From positions 21,975,001 through 22,039,000 of the forward strand of contig NC_135364.1 in NCBI RefSeq assembly GCF_051622035.1: 64,000 bases of DNA. Direction: 5' to 3'. The first letter of the stretch is position 1, and each line of letters begins with the position of its first letter. This DNA comes from Arctopsyche grandis. Lineage: Eukaryota > Arthropoda > Insecta > Trichoptera > Hydropsychidae. The position numbers and the translations under genes were made by a program. Positions 12,128 through 23,960 of this stretch are shown piece after piece. Under the pieces are notes generated by a model. The model was not told where the DNA came from. It saw only the letters and a list, made by a program, of their open reading frames with translations, and did not search any database.

Positions 12128-12600
12128 TGTGGTGTGGTGTTTCGCATCCACCGCACCGCATCGTTTTATTGCAGTCGGTTTCGCGGCAGATCGCACCACG
12201 CACATCTAGGATTGATGTCTACGCACGGAACCAGTCGAGACCAGTTGATCACGCAACGCAACTTTCCGCACAGGTAATTCGAGACCAGCGACCAGAACAG
12301 CCACCGAAGTTGAGTCGGGGTTGCTCGATAAACGGATCACGAGTACCAAGTACTGGTGCATAGACATACAGCTCGGTGGTTCCGGTCACAGTAGAGTGGC
12401 GATACGGCTCCGGTCGAGGTGGTGCCATTTACGCCGTGAAGCGGCTACATCTGCCAGCTCCATCTTCACGGTCGTGCTCAGACGCTTCCATCCAGCTCCG
12501 TCTTCCATCGTCGACAGCGATGGAAGACGGCCAACCTGAACAGGCAGCCATCGAGAACAGCCGGCACGCGAGCGACTTGGTACATCCATGGTGGTGAATA
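12128..12600 (+). promoter_or_regulatory. CpG-rich islet, possible promoter or 5' exon
   Basis: GC- and CpG-rich sequence unlike its AT-rich surroundings, with an excellent donor 'ccgcacag|gtaattcg' at 12271. No downstream plus-strand coding exon is recognised in the window. The overlapping open frames on both strands are more likely a result of GC content than genes. Could be a non-coding first exon or an old unrecognised repeat. Confidence 0.25.
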
Positions 12601-12671
12601 ACCCAGGCTAAATGCCACTGCTGCTGCTGAAGTGTGAAGCTAAGGGTTGTTTCCAGATTCCACTACCACAG

Positions 12672-12917
12672 CGACTTATTTTATTTTTATTTTTACATAG
12701 ATATATACCAGGAAATTTTGACAGGAAGACCCCAATGTGCCTTCCTGGAAAATTAATTATAAACAATGCAGCATTTTATTATTACATAAATCACTGTATT
12801 TCCAGAAGCTAAAGACCACGAAATAACAATTAATTACAGAATTAATCCATTGAGACATCTATGGATTTTGGATTTGTATATAATTTTTACAAATTTTACA
12901 TATAATTTATATATTTA
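12672..12917 (-). repeat. SINE tail half, minus orientation
   Basis: The 3' hairpin region ('ccaggaaattttgacagga', then 'tgtgccttcctgg') and body ('caatgcagcatttta', 'tgagacatctatgg') are present. The tRNA-like head is replaced by the next SINE, which starts at 12918. Confidence 0.65.
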
Positions 12918-13345
12918 GCCAGCAGCATAGCTCGGATGTTAAGCTTCTGCTTACCGTCAAGAAGGTGCCGGGTTCTATCCCTGAATGAAAATGAATTTTT
13001 CAGAGTATGCTGTTGGTCAGACCTGGATTTGTGACTCCAGGTTGATCGTTTCCTATCAGAGTTTGCCAATTTTCTCTGATTTCATTGTTGAAACGGTTCC
13101 CGGAAAAAAAAATTGGCTAAAAATCCTTCCTACCTACTATGTCACCACTATTTGAAAAATTTGATTGATGTACAATAAAAAATTATGTACAATTCATAGA
13201 TGTCTCGTTAATTTGCGAGTTTTTTCAGTGTCTCGCAATTCAACGACTTATAATAAAAATGCTGTATTTGTATTTGTAATTGGCCAGGAAGGCGCATTGG
13301 GATTTACCTGTAAGGCCTTCCTGGTATATATGTAAAATAAAAATA
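12918..13345 (+). repeat. SINE, nearly full length, plus orientation
   Basis: Head 'agccagcagcatagctcgg' with B-box-like 'gggttctatccc'. Core 'gactccaggttgatcgtttc', 'cagagtttgccaa', 'gttgaaacggttcc'. Body 'catagatgtctcg'. Tail hairpin 'ccaggaaggcgcattggg' pairing with 'ggccttcctgg', then 'tatatatgtaaaataaaa'. Closely matches 23141-23590. Confidence 0.85.
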
Positions 13346-13556
13346 ATATAATAAATACAGAAGATTTGTGACAGGAAAGATGACTTTTTGCCAATTTTGA
13401 GGAATTGTTTCATCGATGATCTGATAAAATTGGCAAACTCTGATAAGAAACGATCGGCTTGGAGTCACAAATACCACACCAAATCTAACCAGCAGTATAG
13501 TGGATCGAACCCACTGGTTCTAAACATACACGCTACCATTAAGCGACACTGCTGGC
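13346..13556 (-). repeat. SINE head half, minus orientation
   Basis: Inverse core 'gcaaactctgataagaaacg' and head 'gatcgaacccactgg', ending 'cgacactgctggc'. The tail half is missing. It abuts the previous SINE tail-to-tail. Confidence 0.75.
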
Positions 13557-16500
13557 TAAATGTATGTATATAAGGGTGAAATCACACAGCGGTGAATGTG
13601 GCACGTGGATTTTTTTAGATAGTTTTAAACATATAGAAAAAATGTGACGTTCACTTGCCGCACTGTGATGGATAGCGAGTGACCAGGACTATTTTGTTTA
13701 CATGTTATAATTAGCAATATACTAAGTAAATAAATAAATAAACACGTGCCTCGCAGATGCGAAAGAGAGGGGAATTCAGTACGTACCGCACTCAACGGTC
13801 GATGTGAGAATGATATCCGCCTTGTAATGACGGCTCTGTTTCAGCCGTTATTTTTTTTTTCATATTGTTCGACGTTTAATACATGATAAATATATCTAAT
13901 CACAATGATAAGTTTCGCATATTTTGCATTATTTTAACTTAAAACATGCGTTTTTAACTGGACGCTTTTAGCACAGTAAAGCAAGTATTAATATAAAATG
14001 GGTCTTGGAATACGAGAAGGCTTAAGACGAACATATGTATGTACAGAGATCCATGTGTGAAGGAATTTCAGCTGTGAAAAACCGTAGGGGGTCGACCGCG
14101 TGTGCAATGTGCATGGAGAAGGTCACTATTCCGACATGGTCACAAACAGTATCGGTCAACCTGGGGGGGAGAGGCAGCGGATATAAGGCACAAGGGGCCT
14201 CTAAATTCATAAAATTCATAAACCTCTAAAAAAGATAAAAATGTTAGTAAATGAAGTCGAAAAAAATGTTTTTTTCACAAATTTTAAATTTTAAATAATT
14301 AATATTGTAAGTACTTACTTTACAGTGAATGTCAGGTATAACCGCAAAAATTTCATATAATTTTTCCTCAGATTTTTTGGGGCCCCAATTTTTTTCACAC
14401 CAGAGTCCTCTCTAAACAAGGCATGCACATACTACTTTTAGGCGCCGACAGACACAGCTCGTGTTTTTTTAGATATGTAGTTTTGCACATGTAAAAAAAA
14501 CGCTAGCACGCCTAATCTATGCTATGGTACCCAGGTCAAAACTCACCCCCTGTAGTGTTTTCGGTGATATTTTATCCTTGTATTAACAGTGATCAATATC
14601 GGTGATTCCCATATTTAAAGAAATGTAGGAGAAATTAGTCGAAATTATAAGATCGTGCAAATTAGCAATGACATGAGGATACTCCCATCCCAGCTGGAGT
14701 ATATGGAGATCTAGGCATGGCGTACCGTACAATTTCTCACCGGTATCCCTCAATGTCATCTCCCTATCAATATGTCATCTTTGTATCGTAAAATATCACG
14801 TAAATATAGGGAAAGCACTGCGAGAGTTTGTAATTTTTTTAATATATGTATGAGCTTGTTCGTTTGTGAGCTTTTTATGAATTTCTGTCACTGTTGGCGG
14901 TCATGAAATATAAAACCATTTCTTTAGAATGGATAACGCACTCTGCCAATGAGAAAGAATCTTATGGGTAGTGTCTATATTTAATTTTATAAATATTATT
15001 TTCAAAAATAAGGACATATCTAGAAAGGATTCACCTAAGATATAAGTATGTATTTACATATGAATATACTGGACGTGTGGCATTTGAATTAGTGCTGTGT
15101 TGAAATAAAAAATGCGACTTTGTCTGAAAAAGATGAATGTGTTTTGCCAAAAATGACGTATGGATGCGAAACTTGGACATTGAATGCCAAAATGATGCAC
15201 AAAGTCCAATGCGCTCGGAGAAGTGCATAGTATTAGAACAAGGAAAGACAAAAAATGTGAGACGGGGTGACTGGTAGAAACAGTGAAGAGATTGAAATGG
15301 CAATATACTAAAATGAAAAAGGTGAAAATATTGAAACGGCTAGAAAAATGGACAGGTGGAAAAGAGAAGAGCTCAAATGGTAAAAAAATCCGATTAATTT
15401 GCATCGCTTATCATTGTGTAGACAGGAAAATGTTAGCCATTTACAACATTGACAACCGTTTTTGACATTCATTCAACTTGTCTCACAATTAAATACAAAT
15501 TTAAAATGGATTTTCGATGTACTTATTGACATGAAACGTTTACATTTTGAATACAAGAAACGTGGACGCTTAAAATAACAGTATTTTTTCTTAATTGACG
15601 CGAAAAAATACAAAAAACTAACATAAAATTGGATAGCAGCGGCGAAAAAATCTAAAATTCAGACAAAGTATAGGTACACAAAATCTAACTAGAAATAAAC
15701 CGCAAGTAAAGCGTGAAATAATTCCTGGGGCCGAAAAGGTTAACAACCTTACATACATATTCCGAACTTGAACAAACGATTCTTCAACTATTATATACAT
15801 AGATACATTTTAACTTAAAAAGTATTTTGTATGCACTACTTATTACACTGCTTACTGACATACTGTAATATGAGCTGATTTTTCATATTATTCATAAAGG
15901 TGTGTCGAGACTAAAATATACCCATAATGAATTCATCACATATCTATCAAGTATGTAGTTGTTTTGAACATAATAGTAAATTTAAGAAGATTTGTAATGA
16001 CACTGCAATGGCACCCGGCATAATTGTTATTTGTTTTTATAACCACCACGATGCGTGACTTATTGGTTACGGTCGGTGATCTCGATTTATGTTATCTGAT
16101 TTACGGACAGGTGGATACACTACTTTTTACGCGGTCACAACCCCGTGGAAGAAACCGAAGTAAGAAGATGAAAAACATCATCAGTTATTCAAAAACATGA
16201 TGATGACCAACCGAACGGCATTGCATGTAATGTATTTTCCAATAATTTCCAACGTGGATGTACATATTTCATCCACTCAACCATTAGGACTAGGGTTGTC
16301 TTTTTACTGACCAGTTCAATAGCATTTCGCATTGAAAATATTATATTGTCTGCACGAAATGCTTTTGGTCTAGAGGCGGTGAAAGGGACAACATGTGCGT
16401 TTTACTTACATAAGTGTCTTCCTACAGCGGATGCATAATACATGATATGTCTATCAAAAAGCGATTAATAAAACTATAAATATTTAAATATTAGAGATAA

Positions 16501-18211
16501 CGAGAACCTATAGAGCAAATTTTATAAAATATAGAGTGAATTATAGGCGTTTAAACAATTAAAATCTGATATCGCCATATCAAGGCGAAAAGGTTGAAGA
16601 TAGATTATGGTAGCTTGCCTGCCGTACCGTCATAGACGTCACCGTATCCGAGATTCTGGATATTTGATACGCATTGTATACGATATTTTATCCCCAACGT
16701 AATGGCAGACGATACATTAACGTATATCTATGACCAAAATGAGCAATATGGCAAAGTATGAAAACGATCGGATAAGAGATAAGAGATATAAAAAATGACC
16801 ACTAACACGAAAACCATGTGAACTTAATAAGAAGTAAGTAAAAATCTCGGAAAACAAACCACAAACCTTCAAAGTATTTTATCTTATTTGTCTGATAAGC
16901 TACGGTGTAATATAATTGAACTATTTAAAATCAATGACGCAAAAGTAGGCGTCACTGAAATATTAAAACTAAATACAAATTAAAAATGATTAAAAATGTG
17001 GGAAGGTAAAACTTCAAACAAACTATTTGAGGTTTACATGGGATGTGTAATATACACAATGTGCATACTATAATATATAAGTGCACTGATAAGTAAATTG
17101 CACCCATATTAATGAAGAATAATATATAATATAAACATGCATTTATTTTTATTATAATTAAAATTACTTTTCGTGTGTGGTTTTCCTTCATTTGCATTTA
17201 ATACTCCATACATATGTAAATATTTATAGGTATATTACTGTATAAAAAACTTTAATTAAAATCAAAGAAAACGATGGAACGATCGTGTGTCTAATTAAAT
17301 GTAAAAAATAATTTAATTTTAAAAAGTAACAATTTTTTTGTTAATCAGTCCATTACACAACAATAAGATGAAATTAAATTTAACTGATGTTGGCAGTTCA
17401 ACCGGTTGAACATGACGTTGATTGCCACCGTTTGATGGGCGATGTCAACCGTTTCTTTTTTGTCGTCAATCAACGCAGCATCCAATTAATTGTCGAGACG
17501 TATTTAAATCTGGTTCCCACCATGGTCTCTGCCTCGAGAAGGGGTTGTTTTTTGAAGCAAGCGCGTGCCACCTGTCATCGACCCCTGTCTCTGAGCACTT
17601 ATTTACGGCAAATCTACGGTATTTTTCTCGACAAAAAGTGTCGTGAACGTCGTCAATTTCACGCCAGGTAGGCAAATCCCCCGTGAAACAGTCATCGGAG
17701 ACAGGAAAGAGGTAATGATGAGGCGCGTGCAACACCACAAACTTCGTAGACATCTACACATAACCGTCATGTATTTTAATTTTTTATTCAATGTATACAG
17801 AATAATTAAAATACAATTTTGTTGCTAATGAGGCGTACAAAACAATAAAAGCCAATGATGAAGACTGTGAATTGGTGCATGAATATGCATGCATTTTTAA
17901 AATAGTTTCATCTCGATGTATGTGCATGTAAAGTAAAATCCAGCTTACTTACATTCTGTCCTCTTAAAAATTTACTTATATATTCTATAGAGCTTAATTT
18001 GGTTTCGTTTTCTCTAATTTATTAAAATTACTTATACAGTTCGTAAAATAAAATAAAAATTTCTTATCAAATCTCATTGACTTTTGAAGTTTTACCATTT
18101 TATCGAGAGTAAAAATAAATTAAAATAGGTCAAAAATTAGAGCAATACGGCAGTGTTTTAAAAGCTATGCTACCAATTATTAGAAAATGTCTAATCTTAA
18201 CGTAAATCAGC
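13557..18211. other. Intergenic with MITE fragments, no gene seen
   Basis: Degraded TTAA-MITE ends occur at about 13575-13650 ('aagggtgaaatcacacagcg') and 14440-14600. The block around 16720-16790 repeats part of 1629-1790. A CpG-richer patch (17390-17670) carries a donor-like 'cacgccag|gtaggc' at 17669, but its frames on both strands look like nothing known. Confidence 0.45.
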
Positions 18212-18456
18212 TTAACCCTTTGCCCGCGGATGACTCTTATAGGAGTCATGCGTAAAATGCCAATAGCGATAATAGCGTCACTCAATGTGTAAACAAAATA
18301 GGCGTGATTCTCTATTTAAAATAATACTTCAGGTGTCAATTGACATATTTGATCACTTGAATACATCTTATAAGATGTATTTATGGTTGAAACCCCGATT
18401 TCCAAATTCGCTAAAAAAAAAAAAGTACCGCAATATTGCCGCGGGCAAAAGGTTAA
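18212..18456. mobile_element. TTAA-flanked MITE, CCCTTTGCCCGCGG ends
   Basis: TTAA on both sides, with inverted ends 'ccctttgcccgcgg' and 'ccgcgggcaaaagg'. It is 245 bp and non-coding. A subterminal palindrome 'gactcttataggagtc' lies near the left end. piggyBac-like by target site. Confidence 0.85.
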
Positions 18457-18906
18457 AGGCGTAAACACACTGAATCGTACGCCACGTACGTGCTCGTGGT
18501 TTCCAATTGAAAAGGGCGTTTCTTCAGGTTAATTCGTTTGATCTTATCATCACAGACCTGTCAACCTTTTTTTGCTCTCTTGCTTTGTAGGACAATAGTA
18601 ATTGACAATAGTGATTGATTAATTGACAATAATAACAATTTTTGTGGGTAAAGCAAACTTGTCCACCGGTAACTGCTTATTATTTCAACAAGATTCTCCC
18701 ATATTTCTTCAAGTATGGAAATCAACGTTATCGATCACTGTCAAACCTATGTCAATACAAAGATGAAATATCACTGAAAATACTCCAGGTGGTTAGTTTT
18801 GCTCTGGCATAGATCAGGCGTACTAGCGTTTTTTTACATGTGTAAAACTATCTAAAAACATACGTTCGTATGTATGTATGTGCCACGTACCTCTCTGTGT
18901 TTTTAA
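18453..18906. mobile_element. TTAA-flanked MITE abutting the previous one
   Basis: Begins at the same TTAA that closes the preceding element ('aggcgtaaacacactg') and ends 'ctctctgtgttt' before TTAA. It belongs to the family with GGGCGAAAACACACAG ends (compare 26.6 and 44.7 kb). Confidence 0.7.
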
Positions 18907-19273
18907 GTTCTCTTCAACTACTATGATTCAGAATTGCCTCGAAAAAGAACTGAAAACGACAACATTTTGAATAAGCATGCGGTTTTATTATTGAAATTAC
19001 ACACTGATTTTGCGTAGTCAACAATTTACATACAATCAAATTGAATGAAACGCCACTAGAAATGATGACGAAACAAAACGATCTCGATATACATATATAA
19101 CTGGCCTTAATGCGTCTCTCAATAAATGTATGAATTTGTTAATTAAACTAAGCATAATAAATTGATCAGTATGCCACTTTGAAATTGAAGAAAGTAGGTG
19201 TTGCTGTGAAAACAATAATTTGTTAGCATTCATATTTGTAACGTTTCGCGTATCAATTATAATAGAAATGGAC

Positions 19274-19506
19274 ATTGATGTATAATACACTAGATGGGCC
19301 CAGACGTGTTATTTTGGTCGGAGATCTAGCTGAGGGGTGCGGGGGGTTTAACTACCGGGGAAGTTGGGTTTTTTTCCCTACGACGCAACGGTACCTACCT
19401 ACATACATACCTACTAAGAGAAACTGTGCATGCGCCATGTATTTTGCATGCGCCAAAAGGGAGACAAGTATAACACGTGAGGGCGGATCTAGTATATTAT
19501 ACATCA
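19274..19506. mobile_element. MITE with ~35-bp inverted ends
   Basis: 'gatgtataatacactagatg', continuing to 'gacgtgttat', is mirrored by 'ataacacgtgagggcgg', continuing to 'tctagtatattatacatc'. The 230-bp element is non-coding, with an internal gcatgcgcc pair. The superfamily is uncertain; TA target sites are possible. Confidence 0.6.
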
Positions 19507-19559
19507 ATGAGAAATGGATAGTTAAAAATCCGCTCTTTTTCGAAGGACCCATGACATTG

Positions 19560-19977
19560 CCAAAATGGCGGCCGGCGTGCATCGCGCCAATTTCGCCCAT
19601 TTTCTTTTGCTCTTTTTTGCCCGGCGTCGACCGCGACTATGCGGTACTATGCACAGACCCACAAGAAACCATCCTCTTTTATTTTGTCCATAATCGGCGC
19701 CGAGTAAATCTGTAAAATCTATACGTGTCGAAGCGGCAAAGTGTCTCGAACAATGCGACGAGTTCCCACCTTCACGGGCGAGCGATTCCGACGCCATTGT
19801 CTTCCACGAAGTCGTTCAACCGATGGACGGTCACCGGTTAGAAGGCTGGAGTCATTTCGGAGACTCAAATCGACGGAAGAGAATTGACGATTTGCCGTGG
19901 CTCCGTTTAATTTTACACGCACACCTTTGTTCCCTACGCGCCGCCCGATTGGCGTCGACTGAACGACACCGCGAGCA
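19560..19977 (+). promoter_or_regulatory. CpG-rich islet, possible promoter and 5' exon
   Basis: CpG-rich, with a YY1/Pho-like 'aaaatggcggcc' near 19562 and a strong donor 'gcgagcag|gtaatt' at 19978. The open frames here are short and shared between strands. No downstream exon could be attached. Confidence 0.28.
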
Positions 19978-20199
19978 GGTAATTAAAATTTTCATCCCGA
20001 CTAGGAAGCTTTCTCTCCCACGAACTGTGCTCGGTACTGACAGTTTCAATTTAAAGTAATAATTGACATTTGATGAAGATTGGCTCGATTCAAGATTGAT
20101 ACTACAGCTGCAAGTCGTAGATCCATGGAAACTTTCTAATTTCCATATTACATATTCATATCAATTCTCATATCAATTCTTCAATTATTACATATCAAT

Positions 20200-21250
20200 T
20201 ATCTTCAAAGCGATTTGGACACAATTGTCACGTGGTCAAAAACTTGGCTTCTAACTTTAAATGTTAAGAAATGCTCTGTTCTCCACCTAGGAAAAAATAA
20301 CCCAAATCTTTCCTACAAAATAAACAGCCTTTTCCTCAATTGCGTCCAATACCAATTAGACCTAGGTATCATCACCACTTGCGACCTAAAATGGTCCGCA
20401 CATATAAATCATATTGTCAACAAAACTTACTCATTTTTGTATGTTATAAAGCGAACATATACATACAACAAAACTTACTCATAGAACATATATATACAAC
20501 AAAACTTACTCATTTTGTATGTTATATGTCTAAATTTAACTATTTTAACAAAAATATATAAAACTTTCATCAGACCTAGACTTGAATATGCTTTTAACAT
20601 ATGGAATCCTCATTTTAAAAAGGATATTACATGTATTGAAAGGGTTCAAAGGAGAATTTCAAAGATTCCTTCTGAACTCAAATCACTTACTTATAATGAA
20701 AGATTGAAAATAATGAATCTCACTACATTGGAGACGAGAAGAACTAGAGGTGACTTAATCGAAGTCTATACAATTCTTAATAATCACTGTAATTGTCATA
20801 TGTCTAATGTTATTTCATTCAACACAAACACTCACCTCAGAGGTCACTCGCTTAGACTCCAAAAAGATAAATCTAATAAATTGATCAGAGATACATTCTT
20901 TTCTAACAGAGTGGTTTCAGTTTGGAATAGTCTTCCCAACGATTTAGTAACCTCTATTAATATTAATATTTTTAAAAATAAACTTGATACTTTTTTTAAA
21001 ACCAAAGGATTTTTGTGATTCTTTCCCATAATCATATTTCTGTATTTTTATCTTTTTTGTTTATATATTTTTTTTTCTTCTCTTATTTTATTTTATTTTA
21101 ACATTGTTTTTTTTTTTTAATTTATTTTAATTTTTCTCATTTTTTTATTGCATATATGTATAATTTGTAAAATATGTTTATTCAAACCCCTTGGGCCTAT
21201 CGGCTTTGCCGCCTCCCCCAAGTTTATTAAATAAATAAATTAAATAAATA
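20200..21250 (+). pseudogene. 5'-truncated LINE, RT C-terminal region
   Basis: Two shifted frames (20215-20484 and 20515-21018) encode the end of a non-LTR reverse transcriptase. The first includes 'LTLNVKKCSVLHLG' and 'CDLKWSAHINHI'; the second 'FIRPRLEYAFNIWNPHF', then 'VVSVWNSLPNDLV'. This is the typical layout downstream of the RT active site in CR1/Jockey-like elements. The frame is broken by a short tandem duplication of 'caacaaaacttactcat' (about 20415-20520). The 3' end has a 'ttattaaataaataaatta' tail. The catalytic core is absent, so it is dead. Confidence 0.8.
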
Positions 21251-21527
21251 AACATATATTACGAAAAATACAAGATATGTGAGGAAGATATAAACTTATT
21301 TTTTTTTATTATTCTTTCATAAGAAAGAGATCGTTACATTAATTTTGTAATTTGAAGTCAAAATGACATTTCAAACCGAGAGCATATGCGTGCTAACAAC
21401 AATCAACAATTTAGGGCTCGCTGAATTATCGAGAGGGAGGGGATGCCGATTTTATTGAATCCGTCAGCATTAAGTTACATAATTTGGCAAAATCTAACAT
21501 GAGCCGGTCGATTTGGATTTAATAACC

Positions 21528-22272
21528 ATCTAGATCATAGGTTCCCAAACTTATTTTCCCCGTGGACCCCTAGCCCAGTATTTTATCCTTCGTGGACCCC
21601 CTCCCCCAGGATGCCTAATAGTGAAATTTTTCTAATTTTTTTAAATACAAATATGAACACACTGTGATAGGTTGTTTTGTATATTGGACAATTGTAAAAA
21701 AAATATGTATATTTTTTATTCTTATCTTTATTGAATTTTTTTTAATGAAAATGAACAAATCAAAACACAATAAAATTCTTACATAAAATAATAAATTCTG
21801 TTAATGAGAGGGATGAACCTGATGCTCCGATATCAATTGGTCAATATTTGGGTTCAAATACGTAAGGTACAGTCGTAATTCTCCACGTTCAGTGATTTGC
21901 AACCGATTTCTTTTTATCGTAAGAAAATTGGAAACTGCACTAAAACCTCTTTCCACGAGGTACGAAGAAGGAAATGCTATCAAAAACTTTCTTGCGATAG
22001 CCCACAATACAGGATAAGCAACAGGGATATCTTTCTGCAGCCAGAACTGCTGGTAACCGTTTCTAAACTATACCTTAAGTTCTTCATTTGTGCTTAATCC
22101 AATCAATTCTTCATGTAGTGTGTATTTAAACCCGCATTATTTTGATTAAATTTGATTCCATTGATTCCGATCCGTGGACCCCCATTTACATCTCGTGGAC
22201 CCCCATTTTTTTCCTCCTGTCACGGACCCCCGGGGGTCCGTACGGACCACTTTGGGAACCTCTGATCTAGAT
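21528..22272. mobile_element. Non-autonomous hAT element with perfect 8-bp TSD
   Basis: The element proper is 21536-22264. Terminal inverted repeats are 'cataggttcccaaac' and the inverse 'cagaggttcccaaag'. The flanking atctagat (21528-21535 and 22265-22272) is a perfect 8-bp target duplication. Its 729 bp retain only a transposase remnant on the minus strand. Confidence 0.92.
21801..22007 (-). pseudogene. hAT transposase C-terminal remnant
   Basis: This 68-codon frame includes 'FPSSYLVERGFSAVSNF', then 'RNRLQITERGELRLYL'. These are the conserved residues of the hAT C-terminal dimerisation region, closest in style to the ZBED5/SCAND3-like lineage. The rest of the transposase, including the catalytic region, is deleted. 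It lies inside the element whose 8-bp duplication is intact, so it is an internally deleted derivative. Confidence 0.82.
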
Positions 22273-22419
22273 CTTGCCATCGGCGATAGACGATTAAACG
22301 ATTGGTAAATAATTGCTTAAAAGTGTCCTATCAAGTGGCATATCTGTGCGCTAAGAAAAAAAAAACTTGCAATAAATGTATTTTTCTAAATTAAAGATTC
22401 CAAAACTAATTTTTCAAAG

Positions 22420-22487
22420 GGGTGCGAGAACATATTTTCAGATTCAAAGGGGTGCGGCTCATTGAAATGGTTAAGAACCACTGATTT
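22420..22487. mobile_element. hAT end remnant
   Basis: 'aaaggggtgcggctcattga', followed by 'ggttaagaaccactg', is the classic hAT terminal sequence (inverse CAGTGGTTCTTAACC). The other end was not found. Confidence 0.5.
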
Positions 22488-22900
22488 GGGCAGTGGGGTG
22501 GGATCAAAATTTACCGACTCCGAATGTGACTTTATTTTATGATTCGACTCCGAATCTAACTTGAACGATTTTAGTAAGATCGACTTTTCTTGCCAACTAT
22601 AAAATTTTTAATTTAATTTTAATTTTAATAGCGATTTTCAAAACATAAAAAATTAAAGGAATTAAAAAAATCATTTAAAATTGACATGTAACCCAATTTA
22701 TTGAATTATTGGTAATGAAATAAATTAATGTGTATGAATTGTATACATAAATAAATCAATTAGAAAAATAAGAATAAACGAGGCGGAGGAAACAATCGGT
22801 TTTCAAAAAACCTGCAATTCAACGATTTTATTTATAACTTAATTTATGATTGTTATAACGGAATTATTAAATTTAAACGGTTGAATATTTACGATTCCAT
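22488..22900 (+). mobile_element. Decayed copy of the 36.97-kb hAT family
   Basis: 'gggatcaaaatttaccgac', the repeated gactccgaat words, 'gatcgacttttcttgcc' and 'ttattgaattattggtaatg' match the left part of the element at 36969. The right end is missing. Confidence 0.6.
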
Positions 22901-23140
22901 AGCCTTCAAAAGGCTAGCATGAGATCGCTAAGTCGCAAGTTGTGAATTCGCATAAGAATATCCATACTGTATTGTATCATATTTGATTTTTTAATGCTTT
23001 TTATTATTACTAAATTATGTTCACAATGCATCTTATATCTATTTTAATAGCTGCTGATCTACTGATTATTTTCTATTTTACAATTTTATTTTATTTTTGT
23101 TAGTAATCATATAGTATTCAGTGGCGGCTCGTCTATATTA

Positions 23141-23590
23141 GCCAGCAGCATAGCTCGGTCGTTAAGCTTCTGCTTAGCGTCAAGAAGGCGCCGGGTTCGG
23201 TCCCTGGGTCAGGGCCTCGAATGAAAATGAATTTTTCAGAGTATGTTGCTGGTCAGACCTGGATTTGTGACTCCAGGTTGATCGTTTCCTATCAGAGTTT
23301 ACCAATCTTCTCTGATTTCATTGTTGAAACGGTTCCCGGAAAAAAAATTGGCTAAAAATCCTTCCTACCTACTATGTCACCACTATTTGAAGTATAATTG
23401 ATGTACAATAAAATCTATGTACAATTCATAGATGTCTCGTTCATTTGCGAGTTTTTCAGTGTCTCGTAATTCAACGACTTAATAAAATAAAAATAAAAAA
23501 GTAATAAAAATGCTGCATTTGTAATTGACCAGGAAGGTGCATTGGGATTTACCTGTAAGGCCTTCCTGGTATATATGTAAAAACTAAAAT
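23141..23590 (+). repeat. SINE, full length, plus orientation
   Basis: Head 'gccagcagcatagctcggtc', B-box-like 'gggttcggtccc', core, body, and tail hairpin 'ccaggaaggtgcattggg' / 'aaggccttcctgg'. It ends 'atatatgtaaaaactaaaat'. With 12918-13345 this is the best reference copy of the family in the window. Confidence 0.88.
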
Positions 23591-23960
23591 AAAATATGGG
23601 CTGCGGGGCTACAGCCCTCTCAGTATGGTACAAATGCATGCTATTTTTGCCGTCCATATGGGCTGCAGGGCTGCAGACCTCCCAGTATAGTACATATGCA
23701 TGCTATTTTTGTCTGTATTTGATCAGCGGTATGGTCAACGAGCTATTACATCCTGATTAATCTCTGCAGCCCCCCCTCTATGTATTCTCACGAGCCGCCA
23801 CTGATAGTATTACATTATTCAAATGTTAATGTACAGCATAATAGGAAAAAGAGCTCAAAAACTTAACTGTATCATATAATTTCTAATATGACATGCAGTC
23901 AATACAATAATAATACAACTTATAAACAAACAATTTTTTTTACATATTATATTAAAGGTA

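Noticed and set aside
19275..19797. 146- and 91-codon frames
   Set aside because: The first runs through a MITE palindrome and the second lies antisense in a CpG-rich islet. No domain pattern.
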